DNA from: Pelobates cultripes
Taxonomy: Eukaryota > Chordata > Amphibia > Anura > Pelobatidae
NCBI GenBank assembly: GCA_933207985.1
Contig: OW240914.1
Location: forward strand, 207,977,915-208,041,914
Direction: 5' to 3'
Length of the DNA stretch: 64,000 bases
The position numbers and the translations under genes are program-made. Shown in pieces: positions 32,771-45,371 of this stretch. Numbering within the stretch: the first letter of the stretch is position 1; each line of letters opens with the position of its first letter. The notes under the pieces were generated by a model that saw nothing but the letters and a program-made list of their open reading frames with translations, was not told the origin of the DNA and did no database searches.

Positions 32771-33400
32771 TGAAATCATGGTGTTTTGGGTCCCGGCAGG
32801 CACGTGTCGGTGTGGCGGCATTTCCACATCGCAAGGGGAAAGCCGCCGAATAATCACCCTGTCTCCAGGCACCTGCCCTGTCCACTCCTGCCCGGGAGCA
32901 GACTGGGACCCGGCGGGCACACCTTGTTGTGGCGGCATTCCTACGTGGTAATGGGAATGCTGCCTATCATTTAGATCCTCCTTCGCTGCCTGCTATCCTC
33001 TGACAGGCACTTCTTCCCGCACACAGCAGCCGGCTCTGTAATCATTAGAGACGACGGCCGCTGCAAGTAAGAACCTAACTTTAGAAACGTGTATGTGTGA
33101 CGTGGCGTTCATTGTCACATGCTCCCCTGTAGCCAATCAAGGAGCACCCTAGGCTATTTAAACCCTTCTCCTTCATTTCTCTGTGCCCTGTCGTGGTTTC
33201 CATTCTGGGTATCCGAGAGCGCATTTCTGGTACTGTTTCTTGTGTATTTTGACCTTGGCTTTACTTGTCCTCAGCCTGTCTTGTGTTTTTCCTTTTATAC
33301 GTTAAATCCGGCCGTTCTAAACCTTAGGGTTTTCTTTATTTTTTACTTAAGTTCTGCGTGTTGTGCATATTAGTGTATCCTGACAGCACATTTCCGATTA
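32771..33400. repeat. GC-rich repeat-derived segment with promoter-like part
   Basis: Two diverged ~60-bp copies (32788-32842 and 32908-32962) share GGGTCCCGGC, GTGGCGGCATT and GCCGCC/GCTGCC. Next, 33096-33390 has CCAAT, TATTTAAA and a CT-rich tract and looks like an LTR or promoter-bearing repeat, but no matching target duplication was found. Confidence 0.35.
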
Positions 33401-34432
33401 TTTTTTCATTTTTATTTGTATTGTCTTGCTACAGACATTTTGCAAAGTGATTTAGTTTAAAATAAAAATAGTCATGACTTCTCCCTTAACACCAATCATA
33501 TTCGGTGCTGTCATCACAATCTTGTCTATTCACCACCACGAAACAAACTTTTTATATATGTCCAGCAAACATGTCACGATATGTATAGGACATTCCACTT
33601 CATGGTAGACTGCTTTGGTTGATATTATTTATATATACTTAGTAGCATATTATATATCTCTACACAGTGTTTAAACTTACATCAATCGCCATTATTCTTT
33701 AAAAAAAAAATTGTCACTTGGGTGTCTCTTTCCATCTGTTTGATGTCCTAGAGGAGAGGAAAAAAAGGAATCCCTTGGTGATTTCACAAATGTGCATTAA
33801 GATACCATAATAATTTACTGGGCAGTAGCCGATAAGATTCTTGTTCTTATCAGCTAATGTTGTTTCTGTGACCATAGTGTTCCTTTAAGTTCACTACCCA
33901 TTTCTGCAAGTTACATGTAGTGTCGTGAGAGACAACTGATTGGACCTGAGAGACAACTGATTAGAAAAAGTAAAACATGTTCGGGGAAGCTGCTTCATGC
34001 TCCTTATTTTGACACATTATCCCAATTATTAGGGGTCATGAAACACAAAGTCGCTCCTAATTTTTTGTTTTTATATCTTTATTTTTTTCAATTCATTTTT
34101 CTATTAAAAAAATATATATCTGTGTTTCTTATTGCTTACATTATATTTGCTTATTTTTTTGTCGTCTTTTTATTTCCCTCAATTCACTTTTTCATCAGCA
34201 ATTTTATGGGTACTATCTTTTTAATAAAATGCATTACTTTATTCTCCAGGAGGTAAAAAAGTCTTGAAAAATAAAATGGTTACCTAGTTTAACATCTACA
34301 ACTTTGTCTTTTTTATGATAAACAATGAGATTTTTAACTACGGTAGTCATTTAATAAAACGTACAGTAGGAGTCAACAGTAATTATTTGAATTTTGTTTG
34401 TACACATCTACATCTTTTATTTGTAATTCTAG
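33401..34432. other. Intron, with a MITE remnant near 33830-33898
   Basis: Mostly A/T-rich. ATAGTGTTCCTTTAA near 33880-33894 is a T2-like MITE right end; its left end is not clear. The rest shows nothing. Confidence 0.4.
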
Positions 34433-34528
34433 GACACAGAAAGGTTTCAGTCCAGGAGTCACGACCTAGAAGAGAAACTTGTATCCAAGGAACAAGAATT
34501 AGAACAACTCCTTAAAAAACAGAAGAGG
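34433..34528 (+). CDS. CRACR2A: CRACR2A exon C (coiled coil)
   Basis: This is a 96-bp, 32-codon, phase-0 exon after acceptor GTAATTCTAG and before donor GTATGC. It encodes DTERFQSRSHDLEEKL and VSKEQELEQLLKKQKR, the CRACR2A coiled coil following exon B. It is reached only across a 23-kb intron filled with mobile elements. Confidence 0.94.
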
Positions 34529-35410
34529 GTATGCTCCTATTTACAGCTGTTTAATCATGGCTTTGATGTACCTCCGAAGTCTATTTAGTTGCTGTGATTA
34601 TAATATGTTCTAGTTCTTTTTTATAAGTAGTAAAAAAAAAAAAAAAGTCTCTCCGAGGCATTAAGTATTCTTGACAAATCTCTTTCATGTTGCAGAGAAA
34701 GCTTCAAAAAGTATAATGAGTATTGCTACATTTTATTTTTAATATTTATGCAGATCCTGCCGTTCTGTTCTTTTATTTTGAATGTGTTAAGTAGTGCTAT
34801 TAGGTAAGATGAATAGGACTTTCAAGAATAAATTCAGCAAAGCAAAGAAGCCATTACACCAATTTAGAACTATTACATAAAAATATAAAATTAGTTCAAT
34901 TTGTGATTTTTCATCTTTTTAACTTGTGATAAGCTATTAGCAAGACTGAAACAGTATCAAAAAGGAACAATGTTATGAATAAAATAAAGTTGTGCTTGCT
35001 TGTGTTAATATATTATAGAATTAAATACAATAATACTTTATTAAAGTTCAAGCTACATGCACTGCAATTGACGTGCATAATTTTCAACTATTCAGTAAAA
35101 GCAAGTTAATTTGTAAAATATGGAGTGATGACCAATATAATTCCATTGGTTTCCACCATGACTTCACCAGACTCAGCACTTTGCTACAGTATTGCTTACT
35201 TGACCTAAATGGGTCTAATTATGATTTAACTATTATTTGGAGTTTGATGAGTTTACATCTTCATTCTTTGGCCATTTTATTGATCTTAGGAAAACTTTGA
35301 AATTACAATACCATTAACACTTATACATTGTAGGGCAGTACAATATAGTTTTCAGGACCAAATAGAGACCTTAAATCACAAATTAAGATCATGGTAGAGG
35401 TTCTTCACAT

Positions 35411-35448
<38 letters not shown>
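34529..35448. other. Intron, ends in (AT)n
   Basis: A/T-rich intron; (AT)n at about 35415-35444. No gene seen. Confidence 0.5.
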
Positions 35449-35450
<2 letters not shown>

Positions 35451-35986
35451 GTGGAACCTCGGAATTCTAACTTAATCCGTTCCCGAAGGCTGTTTGAGTC
35501 CCAAAGTGTTCGAGAACCGAATCAACATTTCCCATAAGAATTAATGTAAAATCCGTTTCCAGACCCCCACTATTACATCATTTTACATTTATATGTAATC
35601 ATTAAAAATGCAGAGATAACTCTAATATTAAGCACCCTACATTTATTTGAGTGGTTCCTGCCTTTCAACTTGCTAAAAATGTACTGTTGGCCATTATTGC
35701 AATTATTTATAATAATTGTCTTACTTGAAAATGAGACATGGCTCTTGTGTGTATGTTGTATGTTTGGGTACCGAAGATCGTTTGTGTATCGAGACATTTG
35801 GCTCTTTGTTGTATGTTTGGGTACCGAAGATCGTTCGCGTACAAAGCCATTTTTTAACTCATGGCTCTTTGTTGTATGTTTGGGTACCGAAGATCATTCC
35901 CGCTCCGAGACATTTTTTACTCAAAATTTTTGTTTGACTTCCGAATTGTTCAAGAACAGGACCGTTCGAGTTCTGAGGTTCCACTG
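35449..35986. mobile_element. TA-type MITE with internal triplicate
   Basis: The ends CAGTGGAACCTCGGAATTC and GTTCTGAGGTTCCACTG are inverted copies and TA-rich DNA flanks both, as for mariner/Tc1-type MITEs. Inside, a ~53-bp unit with TTGGGTACCGAAGATCGTT recurs three times (35760-35910). Confidence 0.75.
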
Positions 35987-36384
35987 TACATATAAATATA
36001 TATATATATAGTTGCAAGAAAAAGTATGTGAACCCTTTGGAATGATATGGATTTCTGCACAAATTGGTCATAACATGTGATCTGATCATCATCTAAGTCA
36101 CAACAATAGACAATCACAGTCTGCTTAAACTAATAACACACAAAGAATGAAATGTTGCCATATTTTTATTGAACACACCATGTAAACATTCACAGTGCAG
36201 GTGGAAAAAGTATGTGAACCCCTAGACTAATGACATCTCCAAGAGCTAATTGGAGTGAGATGTCAGTCAACTGGAGTCCAATCAATGAGATGAGATTGGA
36301 GGTGTTGGTTAAGGCTGCCCTGCCCTATAAAAAACACACACCAGTTCTGGGTTTGCTTTTCACAAGAAGCATTGCCTGATGTAA

Positions 36385-37400
36385 ATGATGCCTCGCACAA
36401 AAACGCTCTCAGAAGACCTACGATTAAGAATTGTTGACTTGCATAAAGCTGGACAGGGTTACAAAAGTATCTCCAAAAGCCTTGCTGTTCATCAGTCCAC
36501 AGTAAGACAAATTGTCTATAAATGGAGAAAGTTCAGCACTGCTGCTACTCTCCCTAGGAGTGGTTGTCCTGTAAAGATGACTGCAAGAGCACAGCGCAGA
36601 CTGCTCATTGAGGTGAAGAAGAATCCTAGTGTCAGCTAAAGACTTACAAAAGTCACTGGCAAATGCTAACATCCCTGTTAGCGAATCTACAATACGTAAA
36701 ACACTAAACAAGAATGTATTTCATGGGAGGATACCACAGAGGGAGCTACTGCTGTCCAAACAAAATATTGCTGCACATTTACAGTTTGCACAAGAGCACC
36801 TGGATGTTCCACAGCAGTACTGGCAAAATATTATGTGGACAGATGAAATCAAAGTTGAGTTGTTTGGAAGAAGCCCACAACACTATGTGTGGCGAAAATA
36901 AGGCACAGCACACCAACATCAAAACCAACTGTGAAGTATGGTGGTGGGGTCATCATGGTAGGGGCTGCTTTGCTGTGTCAGGGCCTGGACGGATTGCTAC
37001 CATCGAAGGAAAAATGAAATCCTAAGTTTATCAAGACATTTTGCAAGAGAACTTAAGGCCATCTGTCTACCAGCTGAAGCTCAACAGAAGATGGGTGTTG
37101 CAACAGGACAATGACCCAAAGCATAGAAGTAAATCAACAACAGAATGGCTTAAACAGAAGAAAATACGCCTTCTGAAGTGGCCCAGTCAGAGTCCTGACC
37201 TCAACCCGATTGAGATGCTGTGGCATGACCTCAAGAAAGCGATTCACACCAGACATCCCAAGAATATTGCTGAACTGAAACAGTTCTGTAAAGAGGAATG
37301 GTCAAGAATTACTCCTGACCGTTGTGCACGTCTGATCTGCAACTACAGGAAACGTTTGGTTGAAGTTATTGCTGCCAAAGGAGGTTCAACCAGTTATTAA
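36385..37400 (+). pseudogene. Tc1-like transposase, broken
   Basis: DDE transposase that would cut and join DNA at the Tc1 ends. The N-terminal paired-like helix-turn-helix ([20 protein letters not shown]) starts at 36385. The catalytic region shows MWTDEIKVELFG (first D), LQQDNDPKHRSK (second D) and [15 protein letters not shown] (third, E). Two frame changes (near 36630 and 36890) and a stop near 37023 break it. Length and motif order match intact Tc1 transposases of about 340 residues. Confidence 0.92.
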
Positions 37401-38203
37401 ATCCAAGGGTTCACATACTTTTCCCACCTGCACTGTGAATGTTTACATGGTGTGTTCCATAAAAACATGGCAACATTTCATTCTTTGTGTGTTAATAGTT
37501 TAAGCAGACTGTGATTGTCTATTGTTGTGACTTAGACAGGGCCGGTGCTAGGATTTTTGACTACACAGGCTAAGATGCATTTTGACGCCCCCCCCCACCC
37601 CCCCAAAAAAAATAAACAATGCATCTTCACCTCTGTGTCTCGTAGCCCCCTTTTGAATTTCTTACCCCCATTAGTGTTGCATATCCACTCTCTTGAATGT
37701 CTTATCCCTTTGGCCCCTTTGTGCCTTACACCCCCCTTTAGTGTGTCTCCTACAACACCTCTTATGTATTTCTTACTTCCCCGCCAGCCCCTATCTATCT
37801 CTCTTTTTCTCCCACATAGACATAGATACAGGCAAAAATACATACATGCACAAATACACAAACATACAGACACACAACCATACAAGCACACAGACATAAT
37901 TTTTCAGGCACACAGTCACAAAGATATACAGACACACAGTCATAAAAGGCACACAAACAAACACAGTCATACAATCTACACATACAGGTACATTGTCATA
38001 CAAACACAGACATACATTCATACAGACACAGGCCCTCACAGAAATACAGACAGACATAAAGAAACATAGAGATAGGCATACAGAGACATACATACACAGA
38101 CAAACAAAGAACCCTGCACACTGATACCGTGTAAATGCTCCGGCCATCAACAGTGGTGGATGCTCCGTGTCAGGCGGACATCGCTGGATCCACCAGTAAA
38201 GTC

Positions 38204-38410
38204 TTCAAAAGGAATAAACGCAGGCAACACTCCAATAGTAAGGATGGTATATTTATTGGTAGGTGAACCACCCCATAGAAAGTGTGATGTTTCAGCTCAT
38301 GCAATAAGGCTCTGCTGAGCCGAAACGACGCACTTTCTTTGGGGTGGTTCACCTATCAATAAATATACCATCCGTACTATTGGAGTGTTGCCTGCGTTTA
38401 TTCCTTTTGA
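38204..38410. repeat. 207-bp near-perfect palindrome
   Basis: Arms run from TTCAAAAGGAATAAACGCAG inward and mirror from CTGCGTTTATTCCTTTTGAA outward, about 100 bp each, with few mismatches and a short centre near 38307. It looks like a fold-back element inserted in the hAT-like element. Confidence 0.85.
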
Positions 38411-38869
38411 ATACATACACACAGTCATATAGAGACATACATACTGTATGTCTCTGTATGACGGTCTGTGTATGTACACAGGATGGCTAAAAGATAGATC
38501 CCCATCTGTCGTGCAACTTCAACAATGCTTTGAAAGCTGGGGCTCTACCGATTCCCCATGCTTGGAGGATTGTATTTAGCATGGAGCAGTATTTGTGTGT
38601 TTGACTGTAAGCATGTGTTTGTATGGAGTATGTTTGTATGATTGTAGCGGTGTGTTTGTATGTAGTGTTTGCATTTGAATGCAAGCATGCATTTATGTGT
38701 AGTGTTGGTTTTTGAACGTAGGTGTGTGTTTATATATAATTTTGGTGTCTGATACAGAGGTGTGTTTGTATGTAGTGTTGACATTTGAATGCAGGGTGTG
38801 TTTGTATGTAGTGTTGACGTTTGCATGCAGGTGTTTATTTGTGTGTAGTGTTGGTGTTTGAATGCTGAG

Positions 38870-39522
38870 ATATATGCACATATACACATACACTGCCACA
38901 CACGCACACACTGTGATACACATACACAAAGATACACACACTGACACACATGCAGATATACATATACACAAACTGATACACATTCAGATAGACAGACACA
39001 CATATAGAGATACACACAAACACTGACAGACATACAGATAAACACACACTGACATACAGACACGCTGACAGACATACAGATACACACATACACAATGATA
39101 GACATACACAAACACACAGACACACAGACATACACACACACACTGACAGACATTTAGATACACACAGACACACGGACAGAGACATTTACATACACACACA
39201 CACTGACAGACATAGATACACACACACTGACAGACATATACAAACACACTGACAGAAATACAGATACACACATACACAATGATAGACATACACGGACACA
39301 CTAACAGACAGACATACACAAACACTGACAGACATTTAGATACACACAGACACATGGACAGAGACATATACATACACACACACTGACAGACATGGATACA
39401 CACACACTGACAGACATAGATACACACACACTGACAGACATGGATACACACACACTGACAGACATAGATACACTCACACACACACTGACAGACATGGATA
39501 CACACACAGACACACTGACCAA
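38870..39522. repeat. CA-rich minisatellite in hAT-like family 2
   Basis: Variants of ACACACTGACAGACATRGAT, about 18-20 bp, with looser CA-rich repeats on both sides from about 37810. It explains many Cys/Val-rich open frames on the - strand. Confidence 0.85.
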
Positions 39523-40019
39523 CAGGTTCAGGAGGGTGGCTTACCTGGGATCCAAAGTGCTGCCTGAGGTAGTTGGGAGTTGGAGGAGCTGGTCCTGCCC
39601 AGCCCCCCTCCTCTCTGCCTTCTGCTGCTCTAGTCTTCTTGGGAGGACTTCCTCCCATGCTGACAAAAAAGGGACCAGTGGTAGCTCCGCCCCTGCTGGG
39701 CACCAGCCGCACTGTGTGCTACAGAGGGAGCAGGGATATGACATTCATATCCCCGCCCCCTCCACACAATCCGCGGCACTGCAGGTTGGCGCTCGGACAC
39801 GCTACAAGAAGTGACCGGCAGGAGAGGGGAGCTGTGCGCTTCCCTCCTGCCGGTCACCCGGACATTTGCGCCCCTGGGCCGGTGCGCCCTAAGGCGGCCG
39901 CCTGTGCCGCCTTATGGACGCGCCGGCCCTGGACTTAGATGATGATCAGATCACATTTTATGACCAATTTGTGCAGAAATCCATATCATTCCAAAGAGTT
40001 CACATACTTTTTCTTGCAA

Positions 40020-40022
<3 letters not shown>

Positions 40023-40061
<39 letters not shown>
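40023..40061. repeat. (AT)n microsatellite
   Basis: A TA repeat between two Tc1-like elements, probably expanded from their TA target sites. Confidence 0.9.
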
Positions 40062-40065
<4 letters not shown>

Positions 40066-41160
40066 ATCAGCCACAACATTTAACCCACCTGCCTAATAGC
40101 GTGTAGGTCCCCCTTGTGCTGCCAACAGCACTGATACATCGAGGCATGGATTCCACAAAACCCCTGAAGATTTCCTGTGGTATCTGGTACCAAGACATTA
40201 GCAGCAGATCTTTTAAGTCTTGCAAGTTGCCAGGTTGGGCCTCCATGGATTGGATTGGATTGCTGAATCTGATTTAGATCTGGGGAATTTGGAGGATAAG
40301 GGAACACCTTCAGCTCTTTGTCATGTTCCTCAAACTATTCCTGAACAATTTTTGCAATGCGGCAGGATGCATTATCCTGCTGAAAGAGGCCACTACCATC
40401 ATAGGACACCATTTCTTTGATAAGGTATACTTGGTCAACAACTATTTTTAGGTAGGTGGTACGTGTCAAAGTAACATCCACATGAATGCCAGGACCCAAG
40501 GTTTCCCAGCAGAACATTGATCAGAGGATACATTCTGCTGCTATCACTTATCCAGGTAAAGAATGTACCACTGGGCTATCCACCTGATTATAAATAAAAC
40601 GTGACTCATCAGACTAGGCAACATTATTCCATTGCTCCATGGCCCAGTTCTGTTGCTTACTTCCCCACTGAAGTGATGAACAGGGATTACCATGTGCCCT
40701 CTGACTGGTCTGTGACTACACTGCCCCAAAGGGGCTCCATATCATGGCCACTATTAAGTTTTTCAGCAATTTGGGATACAGTAACTCTTATGTGTGATTG
40801 GACCAGATGGGCTAGAGCATTCATTACCCTGATGCCAGTTTGCTAGTTTACCGGCTGTCCTTTCTTGCACCACTTTTGGTAAGTACTAACCACTGAATAC
40901 CGGGGCCACCCCACAAGACTTGCCATTTTGGAGATGCTTTGACTCAGTCGTCAAGCTATCACTATAGGGCCCTTGCCAAGTAACTCCAATCTTTTTGTTT
41001 GCCTATTTTCCCTGATTCCAACACTTGCAAATCAATAATTAACTGTTCACTTGTCGACTAATATATCTCATTCATTGACCATTGTGCCATTTCCATTGTA
41101 ACGATCTAATCAATGTTATTCAATTTACCTGTCAATTGATTTAATGTTGTGGCAGATCTG
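40062..41160 (-). mobile_element. Second Tc1-like transposon, degenerate
   Basis: The ends GATCAGCCACAACATTTAA and TTTAATGTTGTGGCAGATC are inverted copies. On the - strand there are broken transposase pieces: DESRF-like (near 40605), GSGLFQQDNASCRIAKIVQE (near 40340-40400; second D) and PPNSPDLNQIQ (near 40275). In the last, the NPIE of active enzymes is NQIQ, so the third catalytic acid is lost. Frames are broken throughout. Confidence 0.85.
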
Positions 41161-41549
41161 TGTGTATGTATACATATATACATACATACAGTATGTATAT
41201 ATATATATATATACAATCCCTACAATCCTCAACCTTTCTCAGTTTGTTTTTCTGTACTTATGTTTTTGTTAAACTCATGTTAATTATAAAATAATTCTGA
41301 AAATGTATTTTAGTCAGGTCTACTCGCCGTTGACTGTACAGTGTAATGTACTTTTCTTGTCCTGACTTTCAATAGAGAATGTAAATTTGTTTTAATCTGA
41401 ATAAGCAATAATGTAACAGGTTCATTCAATAAGAGATGGGACAATTATAAATGCTATTGGAATTTTTTAATAGCTTTAAAATAACATTCACTGTTTTTAA
41501 GAATAACATTATTTTATTTTATGTTTATATAACTTTTTGTTTTTTGTAG
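41161..41549. other. Intron before exon D
   Basis: Short (AT)n near 41195-41212, then A/T-rich intron with the exon D acceptor. Nothing else seen. Confidence 0.5.
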
Positions 41550-41737
41550 CTGGAAAATCAATGTAAGGAACTTAATAATGATAAGTATGAAACAAAAGCA
41601 GAAAATGAAAAGCTGAGATTAACCAATAAAGAGATGACAAGAGAACTTGACAGGACATCCCAAGAATTATTAACTGCACAGAGACAGTTGAAGATTCTAC
41701 AAGAGGAGGCCTCACAACTACATGAAGAAAGAGAAAT
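41550..41737 (+). CDS. CRACR2A: CRACR2A exon D (coiled coil)
   Basis: This is a 188-bp exon after acceptor TTTTTTGTAG and before donor GTACAT. It starts in phase 0 and ends with two bases (AT) of a methionine codon completed by exon E. It encodes [20 protein letters not shown], then [15 protein letters not shown] and [13 protein letters not shown], a heptad-rich charged coiled coil matching CRACR2A. Confidence 0.95.
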
Positions 41738-41799
41738 GTACATGAGTTTTCTATAGTAAATATCATGATTAGTGATTTTTATTAGTTATGTGGCCATAT

Positions 41800-42702
41800 A
41801 GTTTCAGAATTGAAAGTTTATATATTTTGTCTCTTTCAATCCGACCTCTCCTTCACTCCTCATGTCCAGTTGATCGCCAAATCCTGCCGCTTCCATCTCA
41901 AAAACATAGTGCGCATTTACCCTTATTTAACACCAGACACGGCTAAAGTGCTTGTCCATGCCGTTGTTCTTTCTCGACTTGACTACTGCAAACCCCTTCT
42001 CAGGGGTCTTACGTATTCCCAGATTGCACAGCTGCAATCTATAATGAATGCGGCGGCAAGGCTCATTTTCCTGTCCGCTTGCACCTCCCACGCCTCCCCC
42101 CTCTGTCAGTCCCTACATTGGCTACCAGTTAGATATAAGGTTCAATTTAAGATTCTGGTTCTTGCTTACAAGTCTGTATATAATGCTGCTTCAAACTACC
42201 TATCCTCCCTAATACACAAGTATGTCCCGTTGAGGCCCATACGCTCTGCCAAAGACCTACGTCTAGCCTCTGTCCATACTCCCACATCTGATGCTCGCCT
42301 CTAAGACTTCTCCAGGGCTGCACCTTTTCTGTGAAACTCCCTTCCCTTCTCCGTTAGACTTTCACCCAGTCTCAACTCCTTCAAAAAATCTTTGAAAACA
42401 CACTTCTTCAGGAAAGCTTATAATTTATACTGTTAGCAGGTATTCATTCATTACCCCCCCATGACTCCTCTCCTGCAACTGTCAAAAATAACCTAATACT
42501 TTTCTAGCAACCTATTTCATTGCCCCTCCTTATACCTTTTGTGTCACTATACCCCATGTAAGCTCATTGAGCAGGACCCTCAACCCCTCTGTTCCTGTGA
42601 GTCCATTTCTCTGGTTACAATTATGTGTCTGTTAGTCCATCCATTGTACAGCGCTATGGAATTTGCTGGCGCTATATAAATAATATAATAATAATAATAT
42701 AA
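41800..42702 (+). mobile_element. L2-type LINE 3' fragment
   Basis: The open part 41810-42304 encodes the C-terminal end of a jockey/L2-group LINE ORF2: LVHAVVLSRLDYCKPLLRGL, then AAARLIFLSA and QSLHWLPVRYKVQFKILVLA. The non-coding tail ends GCTATGGAATTTGC, GGCGCTATATAAATAA and an ATA repeat, a common L2-type tail. The reverse transcriptase core is missing. Confidence 0.85.
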
Positions 42703-43360
42703 ACATAGTGATCTGCATAAAAAATAAATGGCTAAATACAGTATGTATGCAAAAATGTTTCTCTGCAAATTTGCTTTTGCTAAAATTAATGACACCCACA
42801 CAAAATATGAACTAAGCATTGCTTAATGTGATTAAAGAATTAGTTCTTCACAACGTGTTTGAATTTAAAAAAGTAATGGTTGGGGACATAAATGTGTTTC
42901 CTGCCAGAAAATATAAACATTCAAAAATATGCAACTTTACTTTCGCTAGGAATTCTAACAAACCTAAAACACTTACATCAGCAAATCAACTTCCACAAAT
43001 CCATGAAAAACCAAACAGTAAATGCCACTTTGCAGGTATTTTTGTTCCTTAATATAAGAAAGGTTCTACTAAGGTGACATAATTGTAACATGCTAACATT
43101 CTTAATAACGCTGTGGTATGCAGATTTTTTCCTTGAGATCCACAAAAATCATTTAAGTGGAAACTTGCTGACAAAATGTTTTAGGGAATTTCCCACTGGA
43201 AATGTAAATATTTTGAGTAGTGATTTGGAAATGTGCTGAAAGTGAAATTAGAAATTAATGCTTATTCTTTATAAAATACTAAATATATTAGAAATATATT
43301 TTGTTTTATATACTATATTTTTTTTAGATTAGTTGGGGCAGCACATTTAAAATTACAAAA
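42703..43360. other. Intron, no feature seen
   Basis: A/T-rich sequence; short open frames without similarity. Confidence 0.5.
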
Positions 43361-44033
43361 CATGCAGAACCATGATTCTTACACTATATAAGTCATTATT
43401 ATTTATTACATAACATGCAGAACCATGATTCTTACACTATATAAGTCATTATTATTTATTACATAACATGCAGAACCATGATTCTTACACTATATAAGTC
43501 ATTATTATTTATTACATAAAATGCAGAACCATGATTCTTACACTATATAAGTCATTATTATTTATTACATAACATGCAGAACCATGATTCTTACACTATA
43601 TGTAATTATTATTTATTACATAACATGCAGAACCATGATTCTTACACTATATAAGTCATTATTATTTATTACATAAAATGCAGAACCATGATTCTTACAC
43701 TATATGTAATTATTATTTATTACATAACATGCAGAACCATGATTCTTACACTATATAAGTCATTATTATTTATTACATAAAATGCAGAACCATGATTCTT
43801 ACACTATATAAGTCATTATTATTTATTACATAACATGCAGAACCATGATTCTTACACTATATGTAATTATTATTTATTACATAACATGCAGAACCATGAT
43901 TCTTACACTATATAAGTCATTATTATTTATTACATAACATGCAGAACCATGATTCTTACACTATATAAGTCATTATTATTTATTACATAACATGCAGAAC
44001 CATGATTCTTACACTATATAAGTCATTATTATT
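43361..44033. repeat. 53/51-bp tandem array, 13 copies
   Basis: The unit contains CATGCAGAACCATGATTCTT and ACACTATATAAGTCATTATT. Thirteen copies are seen. Most are 53 bp; a variant with TATATGTAATT is 51 bp. Copies are almost identical, so recent expansion is likely. No unique spacers exist. Confidence 0.95.
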
Positions 44034-44449
44034 TTTTCCCATAGAAATGAGCAGACATCCACATGCATATATAGCCATATATGTTATCTTATTGTTTTGA
44101 AAAAATATATATATGGCTGATTTAAGTGATGTACTTACGTCACTTGTACTTACATTCACAAGAGTAACACGATGTATTGTTTATTTATTTCAAATAAATG
44201 AACGCTCCTTTTGACTGTATTGTTTATGCTTTAGAATATTATAGGAACTGGTAAAAGTGCACATGTGACGTTTTAAATTTTCAATACCAAACCTAATTTT
44301 GGATAACAGAAAAGAATGAAACTGCAGACATTGGGAAATTAATATTTAAAGTCACATATTATCAGGGTGGCTGTGAGACCATAACCTGTTTTTTAATCTA
44401 GTGTATTGAACTTTACACTGACCTAGAAAGTGAACCCAGGTTACATTTA
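44034..44449. other. Intron, no feature seen
   Basis: A/T-rich sequence; nothing recognised. Confidence 0.5.
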
Positions 44450-44824
44450 TGCCTCATTTCCAATCAGCATAACGGTTCGGGTCGGTACAGTTCGGAAGGT
44501 TTAGAATGGTCCAGCCTATTCAGGTGAGCGTTTCCACTGCAAGTCGGACCGCCAGGGGCCATGCGGGGTTTTGAAAAAGTGCCTAGCATGTTATTTGTCG
44601 TGAGCATTGACGTTTTCCTGTCAATCAATGGATTGTATAGTGTGATGCTAGTAGCTCGGCCCTAACCGTACCGTACCACTTCCTATGGCTTTACATCTGA
44701 AGGAGGACCATGAATAGTGCAGTTTGGTTCGGTTGTATGGGCCACTTTCATAATGGGAACACTCAAAATAGCGTACCGTACCGAACCGACCCGAACCGAT
44801 CCGCTCAGTGGAAATGAGGCATTA
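44447..44824. mobile_element. MITE with TTA target duplication (Harbinger-like)
   Basis: The element is 44450-44821 (372 bp). The left end TGCCTCATTTCCAATCAGC and right end GCTCAGTGGAAATGAGGCA are inverted; the next bases are GGTTCGGGTCGG-rich on both sides. TTA lies on each side (44447-44449, 44822-44824), as for PIF/Harbinger elements. Non-coding. Confidence 0.75.
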
Positions 44825-45371
44825 TACAACTATTTCTAACTTGTGAGTGTTCCAAAACCCTTTGATATATTATTCAGGCTGCTGTTACGATTTCCAAGGC
44901 TGAACAGTCAGACATATTACGTGATATAGTAACCCTCTTCCTAGCAGCACATAAAAGCAGAACGGAAGCCAGCACTACAAAAAAAAAAAATAATAATAAT
45001 GCGTTATCTGAACTCTTCAAATAACATTTTATATTTTCAGGATAATATTCTGACAAGTAAATAGACTAATTTATTATATAAAAAGTGGCACTACACTTTC
45101 CCTTTTACTTTTAGTTCCATCATAGAACATTAAACATAGCTGTTTTTTTCCGCTTAAAAGACAATTTGAATTCACTCTGAATTCCTGAAAATTCACACAC
45201 TGTAAATAACTCTTGTAGAGTGTGGGTATGGCATTTATCCCAAGCACTAGTGAAGGAGAAACAAAGGGAGTCTAAATGCCAACTGCAATTAGCAAATTAC
45301 TTACTCTATGACAAGCTGGAATTAAAGAGAGGTTTTGTAAGTTTAGGCACTGACAACACAGACAGGGTTAA

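Larger units (their letters stand above)
37529..39939. mobile_element. hAT-like non-autonomous element (family 2) in the Tc1 element
   Basis: The element is 37537-39931, CAGGGCCGGTGCTAGGATTT to GGACGCGCCGGCCCTG, with 8-bp duplication GACTTAGA (37529-37536, 39932-39939). It has no transposase. It contains a palindrome (38204-38410), a CA-rich minisatellite (38870-39522) and near its right end a hairpin TGACCGGCAGGAG.../...CTCCTGCCGGTCA (39812-39857). It shares ends with 51614-52221 and 53540-54115. Confidence 0.92.
36011..40022 (+). mobile_element. Tc1-like transposon, inactive, interrupted by a hAT-like element
   Basis: The terminal inverted repeats are over 200 bp with internal direct repeats (GAAAAAGTATGTGAACCC at both ends of each repeat, the IR/DR pattern). 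The left starts GTTGCAAGAAAAAGTATG after TATA; the right ends CTTGCAACTG before TATA. Without the 37537-39931 insertion and its duplication the element is about 1.6 kb, the normal Tc1 size. The right inverted repeat is split by that insertion. Confidence 0.93.

Noticed and set aside
33119..33373. 84-codon hydrophobic open frame as a membrane protein
   Set aside because: It lies in a promoter-like repeat segment, is T-rich, and has no known domain.
38545..39712. Long Cys/Val/Ser-rich open frames on the - strand
   Set aside because: They are translations of the CA-rich minisatellite; frames overlap in several registers and have no domain.
40220..40846. + strand open frames between 40220 and 40846
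   Set aside because: Antisense of the degenerate Tc1-like transposase on the - strand.
43361..44033. Regular repeats looking like a CRISPR array
   Set aside because: Units are head-to-tail with no unique spacers, and the DNA is vertebrate.
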